A DNA stretch of 64,000 bases from the NCBI GenBank assembly GCA_030372985.1, contig JAUCQB010000180.1, positions 1 through 64,000 on the forward strand, given 5' to 3'. The translations under genes and the position numbers were made by a program. A model generated the notes under the pieces. It did no database searches. It was given only the letters and a program-made list of their open reading frames with translations, and was not told the origin of the DNA. Position 1 is the first letter of the stretch; each line of letters starts with the position of its first letter. The DNA comes from Phycisphaerae bacterium (GTDB lineage Bacteria > Planctomycetota > Phycisphaerae > UBA1845 > PWPN01). Below are positions 55,007 through 64,000 of the stretch, piece after piece.

Positions 55007-55513
55007 TCACGAGCCGGCCGGGGCCGGTGCGCGCGCTTTCCCGGCCCAATTCTTCTCGACCCGGACGATCCAGTCGATGAAGCTCCGAGCGTCCATTCCC
55101 TCGGAGATACGTGCGATCGATTCTCCCTGCGGCGTGAGGGCAACCAGCGTGGGTATCGCCTCGACGCGAAAGTCCCGGGCGAGCTGTCGATGCCTGTCGA
55201 CGTCGATTTTGACGGCCACCCAGTTGCCGAGGGCTTGCGCCACGTCGGTTCGGGGAAAGACCTCGCGGTCCATCGCCTTGCACGGGCCGCACCAGGTGGC
55301 GTAGAAATCGATCAGGAGCAGTCTGTTGGACTCGGCCGCCTTGGCTTTGGCGTCCTCGAAATCCCTAACCCACACGACGGCTGACGGTGGGGCCGGCCGA
55401 TTGTTGTAGATGACGATCGCCCCCAGTGCGACGAGCATCACCCCCCAGAAAAGCCATTTCTTCTCGCCGGTGCGGGGCCGTGACGATTTCGATGTCGTGT
55501 CCGTGTCGCTCAT
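55007..55513 (-). CDS. Membrane-anchored thioredoxin-like protein
   Basis: A 168-aa protein from the ATG at 55513; the longer frame is not protein-like. A membrane helix (about 20-36) follows a short basic N-terminus. The thioredoxin domain (about 48-160) has Trp74-Cys75-Gly-Pro-Cys78 (FYATWCGPCKAMD) and the cis-Pro motif AIPTLVALTPQG. It reduces or isomerises disulphides on the outer side of the membrane. It lies 135 bases upstream of the sulfatase gene on the same strand; a link to sulfatase maturation or folding is possible but not shown. Confidence 0.9.
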   Translation of the reverse strand: MSDTDTTSKSSRPRTGEKKWLFWGVMLVALGAIVIYNNRPAPPSAVVWVRDFEDAKAKAAESNRLLLIDFYATWCGPCKAMDREVFPRTDVAQALGNWVAVKIDVDRHRQLARDFRVEAIPTLVALTPQGESIARISEGMDARSFIDWIVRVEKNWAGKARAPAPAGS

Positions 55514-55737
55514 GCCGTCATTGTAGTCCAGAGGCGGGCGAACACATAACACTGCACGGGAACAAGGTCGGATGGCCCAGGTGGGCCGTCCTGGAGGGAC
55601 CGCATGATCATGGCCCGGCACTTCAGTTGACTGCCGGGACGCGAGCGCCGGTCCAACCGCCCAGGGAAATCGTTCATGATATCCCGAGTCCCGCAGGAAC
55701 GAGGAAAAACGCTGTCGGCTTGGAGCCTGCGGGGATA

Positions 55738-57231
55738 CTACTCATCGCTGCTCGCGTTCTTGAGCATCACGAAGCGTCTCATGCCCTCCGTGAAAACGGT
55801 GAGGCGCACGCCTTTCTTGAGGTCGTGCCTGCTCAAGGCCTCGTTGAACTCCGCGAGTGTGTCGACCGGCTTGCTCTGAACGGCGACAATCACGTCACCC
55901 CGACGCAGACCGGCCCTGGCTGCGGCGCTGAACGGCTCGACCTTCGTAACGACCACTCCCTTGGCCTGCTTGAGCCCCAGTTGCTCGGCGATCTCGGGCG
56001 TGACGCTCTTGAGGGTCATACCCAGATCTTCATCTTCTGCTTCGTGGCCCTTGATCGTCGCCAGACCGCTTTCGAGTTCACCTATGGTGACGTCCAAGGT
56101 CTCGCGCCGGCCCTCCCGAAATACCTCAACCTCAACCTTGGTTCCCGGCGAGGTGGCGGCCACCATCTGCCGGAGCTGGTTGCTGTCCTTGGTCTGCTTC
56201 CCGTCGAACTTGACGATGATGTCACCCTGCTTGAAGCCGGCCTTCTCGGCCGGGCCGTCAGGGGTCACATCGCCAACCAGTACGCCGTTGGTGCCCTCGA
56301 AACCGAACGACTCGGCCATCGCCTCATCGAGATTCTGAATGCCGACTCCCAGCCATCCGCGCACGACCTTGCCGTGGTCCATGAGGCTCTGCATGATCGA
56401 TTTGGCCATGTTGCTCGGAATCGCAAAACCGATGCCCATGTACCCCCCGCTTCGGCTGAAGATGGCGGTGTTGATGCCGATGACCTCGCCCTTGAGATTC
56501 ACCAGCGGTCCGCCGCTGTTGCCGGGGTTGATGGCCGCGTCCGTCTGGATGAAATCCTCGTACTCGGCAACCGCCCGGTTCGCGCGCCCTTTGGCACTGA
56601 CGATTCCGGTTGTAATGGTATAAGACAAACCGAAGGGGTGCCCGACGGCTACCACCCACTCACCCACCCGTACCTGATCCGAATCGCCGAGCTTCGCGGG
56701 CGTGAGGTTGTCCGCCTTGATCTTCACGACAGCCAGGTCGGTCTTCGGGTCGGTGCCGATGATCTTGGCCTTGTACTCCCGCTTGTCGGTAAGGGTCACG
56801 GTGACCTCGTCCGCGTCGGCCACAACGTGATTGTTGGTCAGGATGTGGCCGTCTTCGGAGACAATCACCCCCGCGCCGAATCCCTGCTGCTTGAATCCCC
56901 CTCTCGGCGTATCCGGCCGCAGAAAACGCTCGAAGAACTCCGGGAAAGGTATCTCATCGGGCATCTCCTGTCCGCCGCGCATCATCGGCTTGATGGTTTT
57001 GACCGAGGTGATGTTCACTACAGACGGCTTGACCGTTTCAGCGACATATTGGAAGACCGCAGACAGGTCCTCGGCTGCCTTCATCTGGGCAACCGGTGGC
57101 TGAGGGGCGATTCTCTCTCTGCCCTCGGTGGCAACCGCTGGCCGGTTTGCCAGATGGACGACAACACCCATCATGAGCAACGCTGTCAGAGCAAAGGACC
57201 CGGCCAGAGTTTTTCGTTTAGTGATCGTCAT
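55738..57231 (-). CDS. DegP/HtrA-like periplasmic serine protease (Do family)
   Basis: A 497-aa protein with AAGGAG about 9 bases before the ATG. A signal peptide (1-35) is followed by the protease domain with His135 (TNNHVV), Asp165 (KTDLAVV) and Ser239 (GNSGGP). Two PDZ domains follow: about 290-385 (GWLGVGIQNLDEAM ... GPAEKAGFKQGD) and about 400-490 (GVVVTKVEPFSAAARAGLRRGD). It fits the classical Do family, a secreted protease-chaperone. It differs from the HtrA at 15671 by having a cleavable signal and no acidic linker. The two may divide roles between membrane-bound and soluble quality control. Confidence 0.95.
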   Translation of the reverse strand: MTITKRKTLAGSFALTALLMMGVVVHLANRPAVATEGRERIAPQPPVAQMKAAEDLSAVFQYVAETVKPSVVNITSVKTIKPMMRGGQEMPDEIPFPEFFERFLRPDTPRGGFKQQGFGAGVIVSEDGHILTNNHVVADADEVTVTLTDKREYKAKIIGTDPKTDLAVVKIKADNLTPAKLGDSDQVRVGEWVVAVGHPFGLSYTITTGIVSAKGRANRAVAEYEDFIQTDAAINPGNSGGPLVNLKGEVIGINTAIFSRSGGYMGIGFAIPSNMAKSIMQSLMDHGKVVRGWLGVGIQNLDEAMAESFGFEGTNGVLVGDVTPDGPAEKAGFKQGDIIVKFDGKQTKDSNQLRQMVAATSPGTKVEVEVFREGRRETLDVTIGELESGLATIKGHEAEDEDLGMTLKSVTPEIAEQLGLKQAKGVVVTKVEPFSAAARAGLRRGDVIVAVQSKPVDTLAEFNEALSRHDLKKGVRLTVFTEGMRRFVMLKNASSDE

Positions 57232-57744
57232 GGTGTCTACTCCTTTTATTATTCCGCAAAGGCTACTCCTGCTTCTGATTGCCTACGGCCGAGCAACTGT
57301 CCCGGTTCGAGTTCGAGGCGCCGTCTGGCTCGGCCGGAAGGTCGTCAACGGTTTGTAAGCCCTTGTCAGCAGGAGGTTTATCTCCAAAAGGAGCAGAAGA
57401 ACACCGCTGTCGATCGCCTTCCGGCGGTGTGCCGAATCGGGGCGCAGGTCGGCCTGGTTGTTTCGCCTCGGCGCTGTCCATGGGAGTGCAATCTGATTGC
57501 CGAGGCGGACGAGGTGTCCTGATCGACTTGCCCGGGGGCGTTGTCCTCGAGGGATCAGCAGCAACCACTGAATACCGGTGTTGCTCACTTTTTGCCTAGG
57601 CGACGCCTGTACGGCTGCCTATGATTTTTCGTCGCATATCGCGAAGACGACAACTCGGCAACGGACTCGGTGGCGCCTTCAAGGGGACCAGGTCGTGTGC
57701 CCCTTCGGAGAACACGGCATCACGGTGTGAGAAAGGAAACCATC
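57232..57744. other. Intergenic region between divergent HtrA and O-methyltransferase genes
   Basis: A 513-base gap with only Arg/Pro-rich shadow frames. I see no RNA gene, CRISPR or repeat. The only notable element is TATGAT near 57620 as a possible -10 box for the methyltransferase, without a clear -35. Confidence 0.5.
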
Positions 57745-58755
57745 ATGACCGATACTTGCTCCAATGCGCAGCTTCTGGGCCAGATGCTCGCTGGCAGTTG
57801 GACGACCCAGGCCATATACGTAGCCGCTGAACTGGGGATCGCGGACCTGCTCGCAAAAGGCCCGCTGACTCCCGAAGAACTGGCGGATCGGACCGGCTCA
57901 CACCGTGGTGCTCTTTGCCGGGTGCTGCGCGCATTGGCCAGTATCGGCATCTTCGCCGAGGACTCGGGTGGCCGGTTTTGTCTGACGCCGCTTGCGGACC
58001 GCCTGCGCAGCGATGCCCCCGGTTCACAGCGATGGTTCGCGATCATGATGGGGGCCGAGTTCTATCAATCCTGGGGCAACCTGTTGTTTGCCGTGCAGAC
58101 GGGGGAGGATGCATTCCGCAAGACGTTTGGCGCCTCCTTTTTTGACTACATGACCCGGCATCCCGAGCGGCATCGCATCTATGACGCGGCCATGGAGGGA
58201 ATCCACGGGCTTGAGACCGAACCCGTGCTCGACGCCTACGACTTCTCGTCGATTCGGACCGTGGTCGATGTCGGTGGGGGCAACGGCTCTACGTTGGCCG
58301 CGATTCTCAAGAGGTACCCCGCGATGAAGGGCATCCTGTTCGAGTTGCCCGCAGTGGCAGATCGAGCTGCCGCCGTCGTTGCGGGTCTGGGGCTGGACGG
58401 CCGCTGCCGCATCGTGGGGGGCGATTTCTTTTCCTCCGTCCCGGCCGGAGCCGATGCCTACGTCATGCGCCATGTGATCCACGACTGGGATGACGACAAG
58501 GCGGCAGCCATCCTGCGCAACTGCCGGGAGGCGATGGCACCTGGCGGAAAGATTCTGGTGCTCGAAAACGTGATCCAGCCGGGAAACGGACCCGGTTTCG
58601 GGAAGTGGCTCGATCTGATGATGCTGGTCGTGAGTGGCCGTGAACGTACTGAGGAGCAGTACCGACACTTGTTCCGTCAGGCGGGACTGAGCCTGAGCCG
58701 TGTTGTCCCAACCGCCGCGGGAATCAGCGTGGTCGAGGGTGTGCGCGCAACGTAG
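57745..58755 (+). CDS. SAM-dependent O-methyltransferase (ASMT/hydroxyneurosporene type)
   Basis: A 336-aa protein from the ATG at 57745 (AAAGGA 8 bases upstream). A dimerisation winged helix (about 10-90, VAAELGIADLLAKGPLTPEELADRTG) precedes the Rossmann domain with the SAM motif VDVGGGNGSTLAAIL (174-188), acidic Asp227 region GGDFFSSVP, and the catalytic His246 in HVIHDWDDDKA. The enzyme methylates a hydroxyl of a small aromatic or polyketide-like molecule; the substrate is unknown. Nothing around it suggests a biosynthetic cluster. It is convergent with the DUF4838 gene. Confidence 0.9.
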   Translation: MTDTCSNAQLLGQMLAGSWTTQAIYVAAELGIADLLAKGPLTPEELADRTGSHRGALCRVLRALASIGIFAEDSGGRFCLTPLADRLRSDAPGSQRWFAIMMGAEFYQSWGNLLFAVQTGEDAFRKTFGASFFDYMTRHPERHRIYDAAMEGIHGLETEPVLDAYDFSSIRTVVDVGGGNGSTLAAILKRYPAMKGILFELPAVADRAAAVVAGLGLDGRCRIVGGDFFSSVPAGADAYVMRHVIHDWDDDKAAAILRNCREAMAPGGKILVLENVIQPGNGPGFGKWLDLMMLVVSGRERTEEQYRHLFRQAGLSLSRVVPTAAGISVVEGVRAT

Positions 58756-58783
58756 GGTCCTGTGGTCCCTGTCGGTGTTGGGC

Positions 58784-60568
58784 TCATTTCACCTGTGACT
58801 TGAGCCAGTCGATTCCGCGGCCTTCGGCCACGTGGGTCATCTTGATCTGCTGGGCCGTGGTCATGAACTGGTCGTACACCGGCTGTTGGGTGTCCGCCGC
58901 AGGCCAGTTGGCATTGGCCGCTTCGGCCTCCTTCCGCAGGCGATCCCACTGGATGATGAACGTGTACAGCACCGGCAGTTGGGCGGTCTGGACACGCAGC
59001 AGCAGCGCATCGTCCGCCGCAGCGGCTTGCTTCGCCACCTGGAGGTGCTCCCACCCGTCGGTGAGCGTCTGAATGCTCAGGAACTTCGCATCAGGCGGGG
59101 AGAAGCAGCCGAGCTTATCGCCGCTTGCGGCTACAGACCGGTGGATCACGTCAAGGTACGCCCTGATGTGCGGTGCGGCCGGACCATAGTAACCCGCGAG
59201 AAACTCGCCGATCAGCTTGTTCGCATCCAGCGACGGGTTCCAGAGCATTTTGGCCAACACCCACGCGCGAAGCTCCATCATTTCGGCGCCGTTGGTGTGA
59301 TAGGCTCCCTGTTCAAACAGCCCGACGACGTTGTGATCGGCGAAGAACTTCACGTTGGGGCCGAGCACGTTGAGGTTCGGATGCGGCATCACGTAGTGGG
59401 CGAAGTTGGTGGTGTAGTCCCACACGTACAGCCGCTTGCAGATCTTCGACCAGCCCTCGATATCACGGCGGAAATCGGCGTTGATCTCGTCGGTCAGCGG
59501 CTTGCTGAACGAGCACTCGATGCTGCACAGCCAGACCACGACGTTTGGCCTCGGCCGAACCTTGAGCGGCGGCTTGCGGGTGTACTGGTAAGCCAGCGTG
59601 CTGATGGCGACATTGGGGAATTCCTTCTCGATCTCCTCGGCGACGGCGTTGACGAAGCGGATCATCGACCCGGCCGGGCTTCCCTCCTCCTTGTCGACGG
59701 CCGCACATCTCGGGCACTGGCAGTTGTTGGCCCAGTCGTTCTGAGAGACCGAAGCCATCGTGGCCGACGGGTTCCTCCGCAATTGATCCTTCAAGTTCTT
59801 GACCAGTTCAGCCCGCATTGGCTCATGGGTCAGGCACAACTGGCTGTGATCCTCCACACGCTTGCCCTGGATCTCGCTGAACCACTCCGGATGGTCCTTG
59901 AAGTACTTGGCCGGCGGGATCAGGCCGTTGAAGGTGTGGACGAAGCCCTGGATGACGTGTTTGCCGCCGTGTTTGTCCTCCAGGCGGGGTGTGGCCCCAT
60001 TGCTCTTGTTGCGGGCGGCCCAGTCGCCGTCGAAGCCGCTGAACCAGAAGGGCTCGCGGTACTCCAGCGGCGGGATGTATTTGACATCGAGCTTGTCGAA
60101 GGCCAGCGTCGGCTTCCTGGGGATGCTGCTGGCGCCGGGCGCCCACCATCGGCAGCCGACGTGGTCTTCCAGGAATGTGTAGACCGCGTAAAGCGTTCCG
60201 CGCGGCCGGCCGCCGGCGAGAATCAAGTCTTTGTCGGCGGTGCGAATGATCAGACCTTCCGCGCCGAGCCCATCGGTTGTGAATCTCGGGTCGGCCAGTC
60301 TCGCCGCCGCCGGACCGACCAGCAGTCTTGGCTTGCCGCCGTCGGCGGACGCCGAAACCTCGAAATCAGCGCCCGTGATCTGCTTCAGAAACGAGGCCAG
60401 TTCCTGCGCCGCATGTTTCTCGGCCGGAGCGGCATTGTCTGAAACAACGATGACCGTCCGGGCCTCCCCGTTTTCGGCGATGACGATTGCCGCAACCCGG
60501 TCCGCGGCCGTAAAGATGACGAAAAGCACCGTTAATGCGAGCATCGGCAGCCATGTGAGCGATTGCAT
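58784..60568 (-). CDS. Secreted DUF4838 glycosidase-like protein
   Basis: A 594-aa protein from the ATG at 60568 (AGGAG 7 bases upstream); 53 upstream codons are not protein-like. After a signal peptide (1-27) there is a beta/alpha N-terminal domain (about 30-150) of the type found before alpha-glucuronidase-like domains (TVIVVSDNAAPAEKHAAQELASFL). The DUF4838 (beta/alpha)8-like domain (about 155-500) has WWAPGA, HEPMRAELVKNLKDQL, SQNDWANNCQCPRC (a CxxC pair) and YVWDYTTNF. Family members are thought to be glycoside hydrolases on plant or algal acidic polysaccharides; the catalytic residues are not proven. It is near the GH106-like and sulfatase genes. Confidence 0.85.
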   Translation of the reverse strand: MQSLTWLPMLALTVLFVIFTAADRVAAIVIAENGEARTVIVVSDNAAPAEKHAAQELASFLKQITGADFEVSASADGGKPRLLVGPAAARLADPRFTTDGLGAEGLIIRTADKDLILAGGRPRGTLYAVYTFLEDHVGCRWWAPGASSIPRKPTLAFDKLDVKYIPPLEYREPFWFSGFDGDWAARNKSNGATPRLEDKHGGKHVIQGFVHTFNGLIPPAKYFKDHPEWFSEIQGKRVEDHSQLCLTHEPMRAELVKNLKDQLRRNPSATMASVSQNDWANNCQCPRCAAVDKEEGSPAGSMIRFVNAVAEEIEKEFPNVAISTLAYQYTRKPPLKVRPRPNVVVWLCSIECSFSKPLTDEINADFRRDIEGWSKICKRLYVWDYTTNFAHYVMPHPNLNVLGPNVKFFADHNVVGLFEQGAYHTNGAEMMELRAWVLAKMLWNPSLDANKLIGEFLAGYYGPAAPHIRAYLDVIHRSVAASGDKLGCFSPPDAKFLSIQTLTDGWEHLQVAKQAAAADDALLLRVQTAQLPVLYTFIIQWDRLRKEAEAANANWPAADTQQPVYDQFMTTAQQIKMTHVAEGRGIDWLKSQVK

Positions 60569-60826
60569 CCGTTGTCTCCTTGTATGCGGCCTCGCCTGTA
60601 GCTTATCGCCTGGAACATTAACACAAGCCTGCCGCCTTGGCCAGAAGCAGTCGGCTGACAGTATCTTGATCGCCGAATCGCGGAGTGTGGGGGCGAGTCT
60701 GCGACAAGGTCGCTGGAAGCCGGTCATTCATCGCCCTACAATACGCTTCTGAGTGAGACGCGATCCGATCGGCACGAACGGTCGTCGATCCATCCGGTGA
60801 TGCTTTGCTTTGTCGGGGAAACCGCC

Positions 60827-63298
60827 ATGATCCGTTTTCTTGTTTGCCATCTCGCATTCATGGCATGTATGGTGGTTGGCCTCATGGCCGAATCCTCTCG
60901 CGCCACCGACTGGCGCGAGGAACTGCTCAACCCGTCGCCCGAATTCTCGCTCATGCCTTTCTGGTTCTGGAACGACGATCTGGACGACGACGAGATCCGT
61001 CGCCAGATGGCGGCCTTTCGAGAGCAGGGCGTTCACGGCTTTGTTATTCATGCGAGAATGGGGTTGCCGAAAGAGGTCGCGTACATGGGACCCCGCTGGC
61101 TGGGGCACGTGCGGTTCGCGGTGGAGGAGGCGGCACGCACGAGTATGCGCGTATGCCTGTACGACGAGGGAATGTACCCATCAGGCTCGGCCCACGGGCG
61201 GGTCGTCCAACGCAATTCATCGTTTGCCGCCCAAGGGTTGGCGGTCGAGACCCAGCGCGTGGATGGACCGACGACGATCCGGCCTGACGTGGCCGGCAAG
61301 GGACGGTTGGTGGCCCGGATCCTGATTCAACCTGGCGAAGGGGAATCCTACCGGTCCGAAACAGCTCGTGCCGTTCCTGCTGACATGCAGACAGTTGAAA
61401 TCCCGTCGGGCCAGTGGGTCGTGATGATCTTCCTCCAGGTGCCCACCGAAGGGCACATCCGCGGCGTGCATGATGGCGAAGACGACGGACAGCCGAATGC
61501 ACCGCCGGCCGCGGATCTGCTGAACCCCGACGCCATGCGGACTTTCCTTCAACTGGCCTACGAACCCTACTACGAAACCGTCGGCACGCATTTCGGCAAG
61601 ACGGTTATCGCGATGTTCACCGACGAGCCAAGCCTCACAGGCAGAGGTGGCCGTCGAGACGTCAAACCGTGGACGGGCGGTTTCTCGGAGTACTTCCGCG
61701 CGAAGGCCGGCTATGACCTGACACCACTGCTGCCCGCGTTGTTCTTTGACGTCGGAGAGCAGACCGGCAGGATTCGTTCAGACTACCGCAGGGTGCTCGA
61801 TCAACGATTGGAGGAGACATACTATCGTCCGCTCTCGCAGTGGTGCGAGCGGCACGGCATCGCACTGACCGGCCACCCGGCCGCCAGTGATGAAATCAAC
61901 TGCCTTCACCATTTTCAGATTCCCGGCCAGGATCTCGTATGGCGTTACGTCGTGCCCGGAAACAGCTCAGCCATCGAGGGCCCGCACAGCACGGCCGCCA
62001 AGGGTGCCGCCAGTGCCGCTCGCCATGACAACAGGCGGCGCAACAGCAACGAGGTTCTCGGCGCGTACGGATGGAACCTCACGATGGAGGAAATGAAGTT
62101 CGTGGCCGACCATGTGCTCCTGCGAGGCCAGAACCTGCTCTATCCGCACGCTTTCTACTATTCCGTTCGCGGGAGTCGCCTTCACGAGCGGCCGCCGGAT
62201 GTGGGACCGCGCAATACCTGGTGGCCCCATTACCGCCTGTTTGCGGATTACAGCTCGCGCCTGTGTCAGCTGTTGACCGGTTCCGAGCAGGTCTGCGACG
62301 TGGCGGTGGTGGCCTGCGGCAACCGCTTGCCCTGGCGGGCCGCACGATGGTTGTATCAGAAGCAGGTGGATTTCAACTACGTGGAAGAATCTCGATTCAC
62401 CGGACAGGCCGCGGTTCGCGACGGCCGTCTTGAAGTCGGCAAGATGCGGTATCGCACCTTGATCATCGACAGCGACGAAGGCATCCCCCAGGCCGTCAGC
62501 GCAGCGGCCGACTCTTTGAAACAGACGGGTGGATGGGTCTGCCATCTCAGCGCCGAGCCGGCCGAACCACTGGTTCCCCTGACGGGCCGCGACGTGGTTG
62601 CCAGCCCGCCGGTTCCTGACCTTCGTTATATCCACCTGGTCAAGCGAGGAATCGATTTCTACCTGTTGGGCAACGAAGGCGAAAAGGATCTTGACACCCG
62701 CCTGACCGTGCGACGCGTGGGCCAGGCCGAATGGTTTGATGCCTGGAAAGGGGTCTTCAGCCCTGCAACTGTCATCTCGGCGACCGATTCGACCATGACA
62801 GTTACGCTGCAACTACCTCGACGGGAGACGCGCGTTCTGTGCATCGACGCGTCAAGGCCGCCGATGATCTCTTCTGCGCGGGAGCCCGCCGGCTTTGTTG
62901 ACTTCATGACTCTTGACGGATCGTGGGCAATCACCGTGCGAGGAAAGGAACCGCGACAGGAGGCATTGGGCGATTGGACCTTGCGGCCGGAGCTGGAGAC
63001 CGAGGTCGGCCCGGTGCTGTACCGCACGTCTTTTGACATGCGGCGCAACCAGGGCAGCCGCTACGTTCTCGACCTGGGCGTTGTTGGAGACTGGGCGGTC
63101 GTGCGTCTGAACGACCAGGAACTTGGCGTGCGCTTCTGGTCCCCGTTCACATGGGACATAACGGATGCCCTGCGCGACGGCGAGAACACTCTGGCGGTTG
63201 AAGTCACCGGCTCGCTCGCCAACCGGCACGCCCCGAAAAACCGCTGCCCGGCCGGGCTGATGGGTCCGGTGCGAATCCTCACCGCCTCCCGAGACTGA
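60827..63298 (+). CDS. GH106-like secreted glycosidase
   Basis: An 823-aa protein from the ATG at 60827 (GGGGAA 8 bases upstream). An ATG ten codons earlier has no ribosome site. A signal peptide (1-26) is followed by the block SLMPFWFWNDDLDDDEIRRQM and HGFVIHARMGL, characteristic of the GH106 alpha-L-rhamnosidase relatives. Other blocks are LYDEGMYPSGSAHGRV, FTDEPSLTG (possible catalytic Glu) and GYPTHP-like LTGHPAASDE. A C-terminal beta-sandwich sugar-binding-like domain (about 720-815, LYRTSFDMRR ... WSPFTWDITDALRDGENTLAVEV) resembles GH2-type sandwich modules. It likely cleaves rhamnosyl or related bonds of complex polysaccharides outside the cytoplasm. Confidence 0.8.
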   Translation: MIRFLVCHLAFMACMVVGLMAESSRATDWREELLNPSPEFSLMPFWFWNDDLDDDEIRRQMAAFREQGVHGFVIHARMGLPKEVAYMGPRWLGHVRFAVEEAARTSMRVCLYDEGMYPSGSAHGRVVQRNSSFAAQGLAVETQRVDGPTTIRPDVAGKGRLVARILIQPGEGESYRSETARAVPADMQTVEIPSGQWVVMIFLQVPTEGHIRGVHDGEDDGQPNAPPAADLLNPDAMRTFLQLAYEPYYETVGTHFGKTVIAMFTDEPSLTGRGGRRDVKPWTGGFSEYFRAKAGYDLTPLLPALFFDVGEQTGRIRSDYRRVLDQRLEETYYRPLSQWCERHGIALTGHPAASDEINCLHHFQIPGQDLVWRYVVPGNSSAIEGPHSTAAKGAASAARHDNRRRNSNEVLGAYGWNLTMEEMKFVADHVLLRGQNLLYPHAFYYSVRGSRLHERPPDVGPRNTWWPHYRLFADYSSRLCQLLTGSEQVCDVAVVACGNRLPWRAARWLYQKQVDFNYVEESRFTGQAAVRDGRLEVGKMRYRTLIIDSDEGIPQAVSAAADSLKQTGGWVCHLSAEPAEPLVPLTGRDVVASPPVPDLRYIHLVKRGIDFYLLGNEGEKDLDTRLTVRRVGQAEWFDAWKGVFSPATVISATDSTMTVTLQLPRRETRVLCIDASRPPMISSAREPAGFVDFMTLDGSWAITVRGKEPRQEALGDWTLRPELETEVGPVLYRTSFDMRRNQGSRYVLDLGVVGDWAVVRLNDQELGVRFWSPFTWDITDALRDGENTLAVEVTGSLANRHAPKNRCPAGLMGPVRILTASRD

Positions 63299-63446
63299 TT
63301 TTCGGATTCCCATGGCGGTTCTCTTTCGATTCCTTTTCCGATTGGGACCTGTCGAGCGTCTTGGCTCCACAGTAGGCCTGGGACTTCGACGCCTGATGGG
63401 ATATACTATGCTGCGTTCAATCGTCTGGAAAACAGGAGCCAAGATC

Positions 63447-64000
63447 ATGTGCGAATCGTGTTCATCGTATGTTCTGAATCGGCGTGGGTTTCTGGCGGCC
63501 ACCGGTGCGATCGGGGCGGCGGCGTTCGTCTCGCGGGCCATGGCCCAGCAGGCCGCCACGACCGCCGCGTCTGCCCTGCCGAAGCGCGACAAGAAGCCCG
63601 CCAGGGTCCTCGTCGCCTTTCTGTATCCGCCGGCAGATGTGGTGAACGAGGGAAGGATGGAGGACTCATGGCGGGTACATAACTGGTTCACCTGGCCGGG
63701 CAACCAGTTCGAGCCGGAGCAGCAGGAACGCAAATTCACCGCGAAGATCAGGGCGATTGCGGACAGGCTGGGGGTCGTCGTCGAGTTCCAGCCGAAAGCC
63801 ATCTACCAGGAGGCGAAAGTCAGAGAGTTCATCGAACAGGCCAAGGCAGCCCAGCCGGATGCCGTCTTTGTCGTCAACTTCTGGAACACGTTCTCCAAAT
63901 GGTCGCACGAGATGGCCACCGAGCCGGGCGCCCCGACGGCCATCGTCTACCATTCGCTGGGGTCGAATCATCAATTGCCGCCGGAGTATCTGCGGAAGGC
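63447..64000 (+). CDS. Tat-exported protein, truncated by window end
   Basis: From the ATG at 63447 (AGGAG about 9 bases upstream) the frame runs off the window after 184 codons. The N-terminus has a twin-arginine signal (NRRGFLAATGAIGAAAFVS) ending in AMAQQA, typical of planctomycete folded exported proteins. The visible mature part (ARVLVAFLYPPADVV, VHNWFTWPGNQFEPEQQERKF, IRAIADRLGVVVEF, AQPDAVFVVNFWNTFSKW, VYHSLGSNHQLPPEY) resembles the first Rossmann-like domain of fucose/arabinose isomerase-like proteins, but I am not certain. Synteny with the GH106-like gene suggests a carbohydrate link. Confidence 0.75.
   Translation, partial: MCESCSSYVLNRRGFLAATGAIGAAAFVSRAMAQQAATTAASALPKRDKKPARVLVAFLYPPADVVNEGRMEDSWRVHNWFTWPGNQFEPEQQERKFTAKIRAIADRLGVVVEFQPKAIYQEAKVREFIEQAKAAQPDAVFVVNFWNTFSKWSHEMATEPGAPTAIVYHSLGSNHQLPPEYLRK

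Noticed and set aside
55426-57522. 698-codon plus-strand frame antisense to the second HtrA and thioredoxin
   Set aside because: It overlaps two convincing minus-strand genes and shows no family motif.
57232-57744. Possible CDS in the gap between HtrA and O-methyltransferase
   Set aside because: Frames of about 100 codons exist on both strands but are Arg/Pro/Ser shadows without ribosome sites.

Overview
The window is a GC-rich contig end from a planctomycete, most likely of the Phycisphaerae. The reasons are: a PVC-superphylum small basic signature protein (20626-20859), an ECF-type sigma factor next to a membrane-anchored Ser/Thr kinase with TPRs, a dockerin-like C-terminus on a giant secreted protein, an 86-aa planctomycete-type small protein (52542-52802), and a high density of sulfatase and glycosidase-like secreted enzymes. 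LptD and a heptosyltransferase indicate a diderm envelope with LPS. The first 28 bases are a Nextera transposase adaptor, so genomic sequence begins at about position 29. I saw no rRNA, tRNA, CRISPR array or transposase, and no intrinsic terminator with a clear U-run.

Layout. 29-3737 (minus): dehydrogenase, heptosyltransferase and a truncated secreted repeat protein, tightly packed. 4089-11326 (plus): ECF sigma factor, TPR kinase, then three secreted proteins including a subtilase. Two near-identical 39-nt motifs flank the kinase and may be sigma targets or 12-codon micro-ORFs. 11553-20440: small membrane proteins, a YfhO-like protein, a membrane-anchored HtrA protease and LptD behind a strong promoter. 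20626-31825: the PVC basic protein, a SPOR-like membrane protein, an esterase-like lipoprotein lacking its serine, a creatininase, a transglutaminase-like protein, SppA, a DUF6159 protein and a 1121-aa beta-helix/TSP3/LamG surface protein. 31990-37824: ftsY, nusB, ribH (minus), a Nudix protein and ftsK (plus).

38030-44223 (plus) holds a GH95-like lipoprotein, a sialidase-like lipoprotein and a PmoA-sialidase fusion. 44317-49162 (minus) is a four-gene prepilin operon. 49680-52523 is uvrA. 53108-64000 holds a sulfatase, a thioredoxin, a second HtrA, an O-methyltransferase, a DUF4838 protein, a GH106-like protein and a truncated Tat-exported protein. The secreted carbohydrate enzymes suggest use of sulfated, deoxysugar-rich polysaccharides.

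Two non-coding patterns stand out. One is a family of tandem heptanucleotide repeats, concentrated in gene junctions and in the leader-peptide codons of the prepilins. The other is a pair of cassettes (40408-40663 and 52854-53097) made of successive tetraloop hairpins whose stems differ by compensatory changes.
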